Origin: Streptomyces cathayae
GTDB taxonomy: Bacteria; Actinomycetota; Actinomycetes; Streptomycetales; Streptomycetaceae
NCBI RefSeq assembly: GCF_029760955.1
Contig: NZ_CP121682.1
Coordinates: forward strand, 1,860,001-1,924,000
Length of the DNA stretch: 64,000 bases
Direction of reading: 5' to 3'
The notes under the pieces are model-generated. The model ran no database searches. It was not told the DNA's origin and was given only the letters and a program-made list of their open reading frames with translations. The translations under genes and the position numbers were made by a program. Shown here one piece after another: positions 48,436-56,172 of the stretch. Positions within the stretch are counted from its first letter, which is position 1; every line of letters begins with the position of its first letter.

Positions 48436-49392
48436 TCACTCGCCCAGAGTGAAGGTGCGCCGGTACTCGCTCGGGGTGGTGCCGAGGATGCGCTGGAAGT
48501 GCAGGCGCAGATTCGCGCCGGTGCCGAGCCCGGCGTCGGCGGCGATCTGTTCGACGCTGCGCTGCGAGCGCTCGAGCAGTTCGCGGGCCAGGTCGATGCG
48601 GGCGCGCATCACCCACTGCATCGGCGTGTAGCCGGTCTCCTCGACGAAGCGCCGGGAGAACGTGCGCGGCGAGACTCCCGCCTGCCGCGCCAGTATGTCG
48701 AGGGTGAGGGGCTCGCCGAGCCGGTGCAGCGCCCACTCGCGGGTGACGGCGAACCGCTCGCCGAGCGGCTCGGGGACGCTGCGCGGCACGTACTGGGCCT
48801 GGCCGCCGCTGCGGTAGGGGGCCGCGACCAGGCGGCGGGCCGCGTGGTTGGACGCGGCCACTCCGAGGTCGCCGCGCAGGATGTGCAGGCACAGGTCGAT
48901 GCCGGAGGCGGCGCCGGCCGAGGTGAGCACGCTCCCCTCGTCGACGAACAGCACGTTCTCGTCGACCCGGACGAGCGGATGCTTCGCCGTCAGCGCCCGC
49001 GTGTAGTGCCAGTGCGTCGTGGCGCGCCTGCCGTCGAGCAGGCCCGTGGCGGCGAGCGCGAAGGCGCCCGTCGAGATGGCCGCGAGCCGCGCGCCCCGGT
49101 CGTGGGCGGTGCGCAGGGCGTCGACGACGGCCTGCGGCGGGTCGTCGCGGTCCGGGAACCGGTAGCCGGGGACGAAAACGATGTCGGCCCACGCAAGGGC
49201 GTCGAGGCCGTGGGCGACGTGGTACGCGAGGCCGTCGCCGCCGGTCACCAGACCGGGTGTCGCCCCGCACACCCGCACCTCGTACGGCATGCTCGCGCGG
49301 GTCGTGAAGACCTGCGCGGGAATTCCGACATCGAGCGGCTTCGCGCCCTCGAGCACGAGGACGGCGACGCGATGCAGGCGGGGGGCTGGCAC
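48436..49392 (-). CDS. GlxA-family AraC-type regulator beside gap
   Basis: A 318-residue regulator with DJ-1/PfpI-like sensor (VLVLEGAKPLDVGIPAQVF; elbow AAISTGAFALAATGLLDGRRATTHW, where Thr/Ser replaces the usual Cys) and C-terminal AraC domain (LTLDILARQAGVSPRTFSRRFVEETGYTPMQWVMRARI). Loss of the cysteine means that sensing is by ligand rather than by thiol chemistry. It is co-directional with, and about 107 bases upstream of, the GAPDH gene, and probably regulates it. Confidence 0.85.
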   Translation of the reverse strand: MPAPRLHRVAVLVLEGAKPLDVGIPAQVFTTRASMPYEVRVCGATPGLVTGGDGLAYHVAHGLDALAWADIVFVPGYRFPDRDDPPQAVVDALRTAHDRGARLAAISTGAFALAATGLLDGRRATTHWHYTRALTAKHPLVRVDENVLFVDEGSVLTSAGAASGIDLCLHILRGDLGVAASNHAARRLVAAPYRSGGQAQYVPRSVPEPLGERFAVTREWALHRLGEPLTLDILARQAGVSPRTFSRRFVEETGYTPMQWVMRARIDLARELLERSQRSVEQIAADAGLGTGANLRLHFQRILGTTPSEYRRTFTLGE

Positions 49393-49533
49393 GGGAAGAG
49401 GTTACGTGGGGCGTGACGTCGATACGCTCACTGCGCGGACCGGGCAGACGACACACCGGGCCGGCTGTCTTCCACGTCGCAGCCCACCACCCAATCCGAC
49501 CGCTCCGACCGCGAAACCGGCGCACCTATGCGG

Positions 49534-50115
49534 TCATAGCACCAGCGGCGGGGGCGCGCTGGCTTTGACCAGGGATCGTGCCAGGTCAGTGCTGTGCGGA
49601 AGAGTGTCGAGCGAGAGGGGCTGCGTGGCGACGGCACCCTCGTGCAGCACGAGGAGCCGGGTGGCGAGGGTGGCCGGGCCCGAGCAGCCTGCCGCGGTGG
49701 CGAGTTCCTCGAACAGGTTCAGCAACCAGCGTTTCTGGGCCGCGGCGATGCGGTGCGCGGGGTGCGAGGGGTCGGGGAGTTCGGCCAGTGCGTTGATGAA
49801 CGCACATCCACGGGTGTTGGTTCCGCTCCAGGTCCGCAGTGCGTCGAAGGGTGCGGTGACGGCCTCGACGGGGCTGCCGCAGGCGTCGACAGCGGCGCGG
49901 ACGAGTGACCGCCAACGCTGGTCGCGTTCCGCGAGGTAGGTCGCCACGAGGCGGTCCTTCGACCCGAACTGGTTGTACAGGGTCCGCTTGGTGACGCCTG
50001 AGTGCTCGGCGATCAGGTCCACGCCGACCGCTGTGATCCCGCGGTTGTAGAACAGTTCCTCGGCGGCCGCCACGATGCGGCGTCCGGCCGGCGTCATGGG
50101 CCGCCCTTCCTGCAT
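49534..50115 (-). CDS. TetR-family repressor
   Basis: A 193-residue TetR regulator: GRRIVAAAEELFYNRGITAVGVDLIAEHSGVTKRTLYNQFGSKDRL is the DNA-binding domain, and the C-terminal half contains the TetR_C pattern GCAFINALAELPDPSHPAHRIAA. ATG at 50115 follows GGGAG. It is divergent from the quinone-oxidoreductase gene, with direct repeats in between, and probably represses it. Confidence 0.87.
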   Translation of the reverse strand: MQEGRPMTPAGRRIVAAAEELFYNRGITAVGVDLIAEHSGVTKRTLYNQFGSKDRLVATYLAERDQRWRSLVRAAVDACGSPVEAVTAPFDALRTWSGTNTRGCAFINALAELPDPSHPAHRIAAAQKRWLLNLFEELATAAGCSGPATLATRLLVLHEGAVATQPLSLDTLPHSTDLARSLVKASAPPPLVL

Positions 50116-50131
50116 GAGGCACTCCCTTGCC

Positions 50132-50170
50132 GATCAGCGTACGGTGGTGGATGTTCACAGATCAGTATAC
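50132..50170. promoter_or_regulatory. Candidate TetR binding sites
   Basis: GATCAGCGTAC at 50132-50142 and GATCAGTATAC at 50160-50170 are direct repeats (9 of 11 alike) in the 75-base gap between the divergent TetR and oxidoreductase genes. Confidence 0.5.
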
Positions 50171-50189
50171 CTGCGAGGAGGTTCAAGCG

Positions 50190-51239
50190 ATGAGTGCGTC
50201 CCAGTTCATGCGTGCGGTGCGTATCACCGGGCACGGAGGGCCGGAGGTCCTGGAGCTGACGGAGGTGGCCGTGCCCGCCCCGCAGGCGGGAGAGGTACTG
50301 GTCCGGGTCGGCGCGGTGGCGCTGAACAACACCGACCTGTGGACCCGGGAGGGCGCCTACGGCCGCCCGGGGGACCCGAAGGCGCTGTCGGGCTGGCGGG
50401 GCCCGATCGACTTCCCGCGCATCCAGGGCGCCGACGTGGCCGGCCGGGTCGTGGCGGTCGGCCCCGACGTGGACGGAAACCTCGTCGGGCGCCGAGTGGT
50501 CGTCGACCCCGCGATCTACGACATCGAAGGGCCGGACGCCAACCCGGTGGGCCTGATGGGGAGCGAGCGCGACGGTGGTTACGCCGAGTACGTGACCGCG
50601 TCGGCGGAGCGTGTGCACGACGTGACGGATTCCCCGCTCACGGACGATCAGCTCGCGACGTTGCCGACCGCCTACGGCACGGCGCTGGGCATGATCGAGC
50701 GGGGTCGACTGCGGGCGGGGGAAACCGTCCTGGTCTCGGGGGCGTCCGGCGGCGTCGGCCTCGCGCTGGTGCAGATCGCCCGCGCGCGGGGCAAGGGTGC
50801 TCGCCATCAGTAGCGGAGCCAAGATCGACGCGGTGCGCGGGGCGGGCGCGCACGAAGTCGTCGACCGCGCACGAGACGTCGCCCGGCAGATCCGCGCCGC
50901 CGCCCCGGAGGGCATCGACGTCGCACTCGACGTCGTGGCCGGCGAACTGGTGAGTGAAGGTCTGCCGCTGCTGCGCGAAGGAGGCCGGTGGGTCATCGCC
51001 GGCGCACTGGGCGGGCACGACGTGGCCTTCGACGTGCGCCGTCTCTACCTGCACAACGCGCAGGTCATCGGCTCCGCGATGCACACGCCCACACACTTCG
51101 GCCTCCTCATGGACCTGGCCCGTCGGGCCGGGGTCCAGCCCGTCGTCGCCGCGACCTTCCCACTGGACCAGGCCGCTCGGGCACAGGAGGAACTCGCCCG
51201 CAGGGGGCACGTAGGGAAGATCGTCATGCACCCCCGAGT
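50190..51239 (+). pseudogene. Zinc-type quinone oxidoreductase (MDR), frameshifted
   Basis: The first 207 codons form an MDR-family NADPH oxidoreductase (MRAVRITGHGGPEVLELTEVAVPAPQAGEVLVRVGAVALNNTDLW, LVSGASGGVGLALVQIARARG). Near 50793 a run of three Gs where two would keep the phase shifts the frame, giving an early stop at 50813. The remaining part (VLAISSGAKIDAVRGAGAHEVVDRA to RGHVGKIVMH) is intact in the next frame. The 3' end lacks its own stop and runs into the ABC relic. It could be a true frameshift or one sequencing error in the G run. Confidence 0.8.
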
Positions 51240-51247
51240 TCCGTCAG

Positions 51248-51343
51248 CTCGCCTCGGCCGCCGGTGCGTCGGGGGCCGTCACCGTGTCCCAGTGGACCGT
51301 GCGGTCGCACCAGCGGTCGAGGAGGGTGCGGTCGTGGCCCACG
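51248..51343 (-). pseudogene. Second ABC ATPase tail relic
   Basis: 96 bases align without gaps to 53595-53690, the last codons of the intact ABC ATPase gene. On the minus strand they read GHDRTLLDRWCDRTVHWDTV and end in a stop at 51245. Together with the intact copy they form a direct repeat around the CRISPR/XRE segment. Confidence 0.85.
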
Positions 51344-51354
51344 CGGCTGAGCCG

Positions 51355-51516
51355 TAACGCCGCAGCCTCTTCGTCCAGCACAGAAAATTGCTCTCCTACG
51401 CTGCGACCACTCCAGCCGCACAAAAAGATCAAGAAGAGCAAAATGCCCCACTTGCCGGCTTCTGTAAAAGTGTGTGAAACCACGCTCCCGCCACGATAAA
51501 ATCCCAAGTTAAGCAG
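51355..51516 (+). promoter_or_regulatory. AT-rich CRISPR leader
   Basis: About 160 bases of lower-GC sequence immediately before the first repeat, with AAAAAGATCAAGAAGAGCAAAA, GTAAAAGTGTGTGAAACC and GATAAAATCCCAAGTTAAGC. Streptomyces type I-E leaders have a similar ATAAAA...CAG ending near the first repeat. A leader marks the side where spacers are added and the array is transcribed. Confidence 0.7.
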
Positions 51517-51663
51517 TCTGCTCCCCGCACCCGCGGGGATGGTCCCCTCGGCGGGGTCTACGTCGAAGGCCGCACCCTCTGCTCCCCGCACCCGCGGGGA
51601 TGGTCCGGCGGCCCGGCAAGCGGGGAACTTGCCGCAGGTCTGCTCCCCGCACCCGCAGGGACC
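51517..51663 (+). CRISPR. Short type I-E-like CRISPR array, three repeats, two spacers
   Basis: Repeats begin CTGCTCCCCGCACCC and end GCGGGGATGGTCC: 51518-51545 and 51579-51606, identical over 28 bases, with a third at 51640-51663 that is degenerate at its 3' end, as is common for the last repeat. The period is 61 bases, so spacers are 32 or 33 bases long (about 51546-51578 and 51607-51639). The repeat is partly palindromic (CCCCGC...GCGGGG), like E. coli and Streptomyces type I-E repeats. No cas gene lies in the window. Confidence 0.88.
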
Positions 51664-51728
51664 CGATCGCAGGGCACCTCTGCATGCCCTCGCCGCAGCC
51701 GGAATGGTGGTCGGCCTCTCCAACTGGC
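51664..51728. other. Trailer side of the CRISPR array
   Basis: No gene recognised between the array and the next terminator. Confidence 0.35.
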
Positions 51729-51766
51729 CGATGGCCCCGCTCACCGGGCGGTGAGCGGGGCCATCG
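51729..51766 (-). terminator. Terminator of the XRE-DUF397 operon
   Basis: A 17-bp perfect stem (51729-51745 with 51750-51766, loop GGGC) 20 bases past the DUF397 gene stop. Confidence 0.8.
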
Positions 51767-51785
51767 TTGACATCCGTTGCGTGAG

Positions 51786-51995
51786 TCAGACGCCCAGCTC
51801 ACGGTTTTTCACAGCAGTGACGAAGGAGGCCCAACCCCCCGACGCCAGGACGAGTACTGGGCCTCCCGGCGTCTTACTGTCGCGCACGGGAACGACGGAC
51901 AGCCAGTCGTCGGAGACCTCCAGACAGGCGCCGCCGTCTGGATTGCTGTAGCTGCTCTTGCGCCACGTCACGGCGCCCGGGTCTATGGATCGCAC
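51786..51995 (-). CDS. DUF397-domain small protein
   Basis: A 69-residue DUF397 protein: VTWRKSSYSNPDGGACLEVSDD, VPVRDSKTPGGPVLVLASGGWASFV. These are the partners of XRE-DUF5753 regulators throughout Streptomyces (BldB/WhiJ-type systems), where the small protein is thought to modulate the regulator. It overlaps the XRE gene by 13 bases and is its operon partner. Confidence 0.9.
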   Translation of the reverse strand: MRSIDPGAVTWRKSSYSNPDGGACLEVSDDWLSVVPVRDSKTPGGPVLVLASGGWASFVTAVKNRELGV

Positions 51996-52819
51996 GGCGA
52001 CTCCTCCAACATGCGCAGGATGAATTTCCGCGACTCAGCAGGGGACATGGCCTTGTCGCGCACCACATCGTAGGCACGCTGCAGGCGCTCGATCCGAGCG
52101 TTTTCCTCGATGAGTTCACCCCCGTGCGCATTCTCCGTGTAGGCCACGGGGCGACCGTCCGTGAGACGCAGGAACCACACGTCCGTGGCGACCAGCCCAT
52201 GCACCCCTGCCCTCTGCGGCAGCACCTGAATCGTCACGTTCTCCCGCTCGGCCACCTCAGCCAGGTAGGCGAGTTGGGTCCGCCACTCACCCTCGTCCTG
52301 CAATGGTGTACGCAGGACCGCCTCGGCCAGGATTGTGCGAAACGGTGGTGATGATTCGCTTTCCAGCAGCTCCTGCCGCCCGATCCGGGCCTTGATCTGT
52401 TGCTCCAGTTCTACCCCTCGGCTTCCGCCCGCCGCCAGCACCTCCCGCGCGTAGCCCGGCGTCTGCAACAGCCCCGGCAGCACGCTCACCGCGAAGTGCC
52501 ACAGGCTCACCGCCTCGGCCTCCAGCGCCATGTACCGGCGATACCGCTCACGGAACTGGGTGTGGTCGCCGGCGGCCAGTTCCCAGAGGGCGAGCAGGAG
52601 TCCCGGCGTCCCGTAGTACTGGTCCAATGCCTGGACGACCTCGGGGCCGCCCAGGGTGTCGCCCTTCTCCATCTTCCCGAACAGGGACCAGTCCCAGCCC
52701 ATCCGTTCCCCGAGCTGTCGCAGGCTGTCGCCCCTTGCCGTCCTCAACTGCCGTAACTCCTCGGCGAATCGCTGACGCGGTTCCTGACTGCGGCCTGTGA
52801 CGATGCGGCGCTGCGGCAA
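51983..52819 (-). CDS. XRE-DUF5753 transcriptional regulator (WhiJ-like)
   Basis: A 278-residue regulator. The N-terminal XRE helix-turn-helix (QRFAEELRQLRTARGDSLRQLGERMGWDWSLFGKMEKGDTLGG) is followed by the DUF5753 domain (SLWHFAVSVLPGLLQTPGYAREVL to SRKFILRMLEE). With the downstream DUF397 gene it forms the WhiJ-type pair. The 3' 560 bases have a second, truncated copy at 39110-39669. ATG 52819. Intact and probably functional; targets unknown. Confidence 0.88.
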   Translation of the reverse strand: MPQRRIVTGRSQEPRQRFAEELRQLRTARGDSLRQLGERMGWDWSLFGKMEKGDTLGGPEVVQALDQYYGTPGLLLALWELAAGDHTQFRERYRRYMALEAEAVSLWHFAVSVLPGLLQTPGYAREVLAAGGSRGVELEQQIKARIGRQELLESESSPPFRTILAEAVLRTPLQDEGEWRTQLAYLAEVAERENVTIQVLPQRAGVHGLVATDVWFLRLTDGRPVAYTENAHGGELIEENARIERLQRAYDVVRDKAMSPAESRKFILRMLEESPCDP

Positions 52820-53025
52820 GGTGACTCACCTCCGTGGAACGTGTGGCACGTGCGTTTCCGGGAGGGGAACCCGGCCGCGCCCACGGCACGTCGCGCCCCA
52901 CCCCGACTGCATTCTCGTAACGCACTGACTACGCACCGTAATACGTGGTGCTGGGCGGTGGTGGCCGAATCGCGAATCTGCCCGGTCGCACCCGCCCCTC
53001 GCCCGTTCCGAACGGAAGGCCCCTC

Positions 53026-53307
53026 ATGGCAACACGCCGCCCCACCCCCAAGCTCCAGGAAGCCACCGACGCTCGTGACGCCCTTGCCGCCGCCCTCACC
53101 CAGGCCGGTATCCAGCTCCCGGCGATGGACGTCCGTACCCCGTGGGGAGACGTGCTGCCCGACGACATGGAGGAGCGGACGGCGGACGCGGCCGAGGGCC
53201 TCCGTACGCCCGCCAGTGCGCGTTACGCCCTCGTGCACCTCGGTGTCTGCTCGGCTCCCGTCGCGCTGGCCCTCGCGGCCGTCATCGCGAGGGGCGCCGC
53301 CCGGTGA
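53026..53307 (+). CDS. Small conserved protein near XRE-DUF397 pair
   Basis: A 93-residue protein (TPKLQEATDARDALAAALTQAGIQLPAMDV...AEGLRTPASARYALVHLGVC...). Short proteins with the same LQ-ALxxAGIxLP opening accompany XRE-DUF397 loci in many Streptomyces, but their function is unknown. GGAAGG precedes ATG 53026. Its stop overlaps the next GTG (GTGA). It is divergent from the XRE gene. Confidence 0.65.
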   Translation: MATRRPTPKLQEATDARDALAAALTQAGIQLPAMDVRTPWGDVLPDDMEERTADAAEGLRTPASARYALVHLGVCSAPVALALAAVIARGAAR

Positions 53308-53594
53308 GCGAGCCGAGTCCCGGCGTCCCCGAGCCCGTTCCTCCCCCGCCCGGCACCACCGTCCTGGACGTCGAGCGGGATCGCGTCGGCGTCGTCATGG
53401 GGCACGCGGGACCGTACCTTCAGCTCCGGCCGCTGTCCGGTGGGCGGGAGTGGGACGCGTCCCCGGAGCGCGTTCGGCCACTCACCGCGGAGGAGCTGTT
53501 CCGGGCCCGGCTGGCCGAGGCGAACGCCCGTAGCAGGACGGGACTCCGTGTCCAGCGGGCTCAACCGCCCGGCGAAGCAGGGAAGTTCTGCTGA
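53304..53594 (+). CDS. Small conserved protein, second gene of pair
   Basis: A 96-residue protein: TTVLDVERDRVGVVMGHAGPYLQLRPLSGGREWDASPERVRPLTAEELFRARLAEANARS. This D-x-x-x-x-R-V-G-x-V-M sequence is common to short Streptomyces proteins beside XRE-DUF397 genes; unknown function. GTG start overlaps the previous stop. Its 3' end overlaps the end of the convergent ABC ATPase gene by 34 bases. Confidence 0.65.
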   Translation: MSEPSPGVPEPVPPPPGTTVLDVERDRVGVVMGHAGPYLQLRPLSGGREWDASPERVRPLTAEELFRARLAEANARSRTGLRVQRAQPPGEAGKFC

Positions 53595-54274
53595 CTCGCC
53601 TTGGCCGTCGGTGCGCCGGGCGCCGCCACCGTGTCCCAGTGGACCGTGCGGTCGCACCAGCGGTCGAGGAGGGTGCGGTCGTGGCCCACGGCGAGGAGGG
53701 CGGCGCCGGTTTCGGTGCGGTAGGCCTCGACCACCGCCACCAGGGCGGCCGTGGTCGACGCGTCGAGCATGGCGGTCATCTCGTCGCAGATCAGCCAGCG
53801 GGGGCGGAGCACCAGTGCGCGGGCGAGGCAGGCGCGTTGGAGTTGGCCGTCGCTGACCTCGTGGGGGCGGCGGGTGAGGAGGTCGGGGGTGAGGCCGACG
53901 GTGGAGGCCAGTTCGGCGACCCGGTCGGGGGCCTCGGCGCGGCGGCCCGTGGCGCGCAGGGGTTCGGCGATCAGGTCGGCGAGGGTCAGGCGGGGGTCGG
54001 CGGAGAGGCGGGGCTGCTGGAAGACGACGCCGAAGGCGGTGCGCAGCGCGCGGGGGGCGCGGTGGCGCCAGTGGCGTACGGGGGTGCCGTCGAGGGTGAG
54101 GGTTCCGGCGTCGGGGCGGTGGAGGAGGGCGGCGACCTTGGCGAGGGTGGATTTGCCGCAGCCGCTGGGGCCGAGCAGGCCGACGGCCTCACCGGGGGCG
54201 AGGGTGAGGGAGGCGTTCTGGACGGCGGGGGTCCGGCGGTCGTAGCCGGCGGTGATGGAGCGGAGTTCAAGCAC
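53561..54274 (-). CDS. nikE: Nickel/peptide ABC transporter ATPase 2
   Basis: A 237-residue ATPase: Walker A GPSGCGKST (36-44), Q-loop, signature VSDGQLQRACLARAL (SDGQ where LSGGQ is usual), Walker B WLICDEMTAML and the switch His. It is the last gene of a five-gene Nik/Opp-type operon, overlapping the first ATPase gene by 8 bases. With the candidate Nur box upstream of the operon, nickel is the likely substrate. Its 3' end has two truncated copies (44797-45038, 51248-51343). The C-terminal tail SQQNFPASPGG is not conserved. Confidence 0.82.
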   Translation of the reverse strand: MLELRSITAGYDRRTPAVQNASLTLAPGEAVGLLGPSGCGKSTLAKVAALLHRPDAGTLTLDGTPVRHWRHRAPRALRTAFGVVFQQPRLSADPRLTLADLIAEPLRATGRRAEAPDRVAELASTVGLTPDLLTRRPHEVSDGQLQRACLARALVLRPRWLICDEMTAMLDASTTAALVAVVEAYRTETGAALLAVGHDRTLLDRWCDRTVHWDTVAAPGAPTAKASQQNFPASPGG

Positions 54275-55259
54275 GGACGGCCTCCAGGGCCTCGGCGGGG
54301 GCCGGGTGGTGGCAGGCGACCGACCCGGTGAGGGGCGGGAGGGTGGCGCAGGTGGCCGTGGCGCGGTCGCAGCGGGGGGCGAAGGCGCAGCCGTCGGGGA
54401 GGGCGCCGAGTTCGGGGGGCATGCCGGGGATGGGGGTGAAGGCGCGGTTGGGGAGGGCGTTCAGGAGGCCGCGGCTGTAGGGGTGGCGGGGGCCGGGGGC
54501 GCCGAAGAAGGTGTCGGCGTCGGTGAGTTCGACGATGCGGCCCGCGTACATGACGGCGACCCGGTCGGCGATGCATTCGGCTGCCGCCAGGTCGTGGGTG
54601 ATCATCAGCAGGGCTCGGGCGTGGTCGGTGCCGTCGCCAGGGGCGTCGACGTGGCGGCGGAGTTCGTCGACGGTGTGGTCCACCAGGTCGCGGTCGAGGC
54701 CGGTGGTGGGTTCGTCGGCGAGCAGGAGGGGCGCGTCGCCGATGAGGGCGAGGGCGGTGGCGGCGCGTTGGGCGAGGCCGCCGGAGAGTTCGTGGGGGTG
54801 GCGGTCGAGGTGGTCGGCGGGGAAGGCGGCGCGGGCGGCGGCCTGCTCGGCGGCGGCGCGCAGGGCCGTGCGGCCGCGGACGCCGGTGAGTTCGGCGACC
54901 GTCTCCTCCACTTGGGAACGGATGGTGCGGACGGGGGTGAGGTGGGCGGCGGGGCTCTGCGGGATGAGGCCGATGCGGCGGCCGCGCACGGTGCGGGCGA
55001 GGGTGCGTTCGTCGGCGGTGAGCAGGTCGAGGTCGCCGAGCAGGGCGTGGCCGGCGGTCTGCGCGTTGGCGGGGAGCAGGCCGAGCAGGGCGGAGGCCAG
55101 GACGGACTTGCCGCAGCCGCTCTCGCCGATCAGGGCCAGGCATTCGCCGGGTACGACGTCGAAGTGGGCGTCGGTGACGGCGGCGACGCGGCCGCCGCCG
55201 GGTACCAGGAAGCGGACCGACAGTCCGCGGACCGACAGCACGGGAGGTGGCGGGGTCAC
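54267..55259 (-). CDS. nikD: Nickel/peptide ABC transporter ATPase 1
   Basis: A 330-residue ATPase of the oligopeptide/nickel class. Walker A GESGCGKS, signature LSGGLAQRAATALAL, Walker B LLLADEPTTGLD, and the C-terminal oligo_HPY tail (RHPYSRGLLNALPN...GCAFAPRCDRATATCATLPPLTG) with its metal- or cluster-binding cysteines. The oligo_HPY region is shared by Opp, Dpp and Nik ATPases. GTG start overlaps the preceding permease stop by 4 bases. Confidence 0.85.
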   Translation of the reverse strand: MTPPPPVLSVRGLSVRFLVPGGGRVAAVTDAHFDVVPGECLALIGESGCGKSVLASALLGLLPANAQTAGHALLGDLDLLTADERTLARTVRGRRIGLIPQSPAAHLTPVRTIRSQVEETVAELTGVRGRTALRAAAEQAAARAAFPADHLDRHPHELSGGLAQRAATALALIGDAPLLLADEPTTGLDRDLVDHTVDELRRHVDAPGDGTDHARALLMITHDLAAAECIADRVAVMYAGRIVELTDADTFFGAPGPRHPYSRGLLNALPNRAFTPIPGMPPELGALPDGCAFAPRCDRATATCATLPPLTGSVACHHPAPAEALEAVRA

Positions 55260-56167
55260 AGCGTCAGCTCCGATCGGCGGCGGGGGTTGATCCGCTCCCG
55301 CCAGACTCCGGCGAGTCCGGCGATGGCGAGGGTGGGGATGATCAGGAACAGGCCGGGGAAGAGGGTGGGCCACCAGTGGCCGGCGAGCAGGGAGCCGCGG
55401 GCGCCCTGGATGAGGGTGCCGAGGCTGGCGGTGTGGGTGGGCAGGCCGAGGCCGAGGAAGGAGAGCGCCGACTCGTGCCACATGGCGTGCGGGATCATCA
55501 GGACGGCGGCGAGGCCGGCCTGGGGCAGCACTCCGGGCAGCAGGTGCCGCAGCGCGACCCGCAGGCGGGAGGCGCCGCCGGAGACGGCGGCGTCGATGTA
55601 GGGGCGGGAGCGCAGGGAGAGGACCTCGGCGCGGACGATGCGGGCGGTGGACAGCCAGTGGGTGAGGGCGACCGAGATCACCACGGGCCAGACGCCGGGG
55701 CGGAACAGGGCGACGATGAAGATGCCGAGCAGCAGGTGCGGGACGGAGGAGAGGGTGTCGACCAGGCGCATGACGAGGCGGTCGACCCAGCCGCCGAGGG
55801 CTCCGGCGGTGGCTCCGACGGCGGTGCCGATGACGGTGGCGGTGAGCGCGGCCACGACGCCGACGAGCAGGGAGACGCGCAGGCCGTAGACGCAGCGCAG
55901 CAGCAGGTCGCGGCCGACGTCGTCGGTGCCGAAGGGGTGGGACCAGCTGGGTGGGAGGAGTTTCGAGGCGAGGTCGACGGCCTGCTGGTCGAGCTGGACC
56001 AGTGGGGGGACGAGCAGCACCGCGAGGGCGGTGAGGGCGACCAGGGTGGCGGAGACGCGCAGGCGCAGGGTGTGGGTGGAGCGGCGGGTGGTGCCGTGCG
56101 AGCGCCAGGCGGTCGCGGCGGCCGTGGGGGTGGTCGCGTCGGCCTTCTCCGCGGTGGTGTCAGCCAT
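55256..56167 (-). CDS. nikC: Nickel/peptide ABC transporter permease 2
   Basis: A 303-residue permease with six helices and a DppC/NikC-type signature: HPFGTDDVGRDLLLRCVYGLRVSLLVGV, DTLSSVPHLLLGIFIVALF and the EAA loop AAVSGGASRLRVALRHLLPGVLPQ. The long N-terminal Thr/Ala-rich tail precedes the first helix. It starts 5 bases after the first permease gene. Confidence 0.85.
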   Translation of the reverse strand: MADTTAEKADATTPTAAATAWRSHGTTRRSTHTLRLRVSATLVALTALAVLLVPPLVQLDQQAVDLASKLLPPSWSHPFGTDDVGRDLLLRCVYGLRVSLLVGVVAALTATVIGTAVGATAGALGGWVDRLVMRLVDTLSSVPHLLLGIFIVALFRPGVWPVVISVALTHWLSTARIVRAEVLSLRSRPYIDAAVSGGASRLRVALRHLLPGVLPQAGLAAVLMIPHAMWHESALSFLGLGLPTHTASLGTLIQGARGSLLAGHWWPTLFPGLFLIIPTLAIAGLAGVWRERINPRRRSELTL

Positions 56168-56172
56168 GGGGA

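Noticed and set aside
51729..51766. GC-rich palindrome near the CRISPR array as a further repeat
   Set aside because: It lacks the repeat sequence and period and fits a terminator for the XRE-DUF397 operon.
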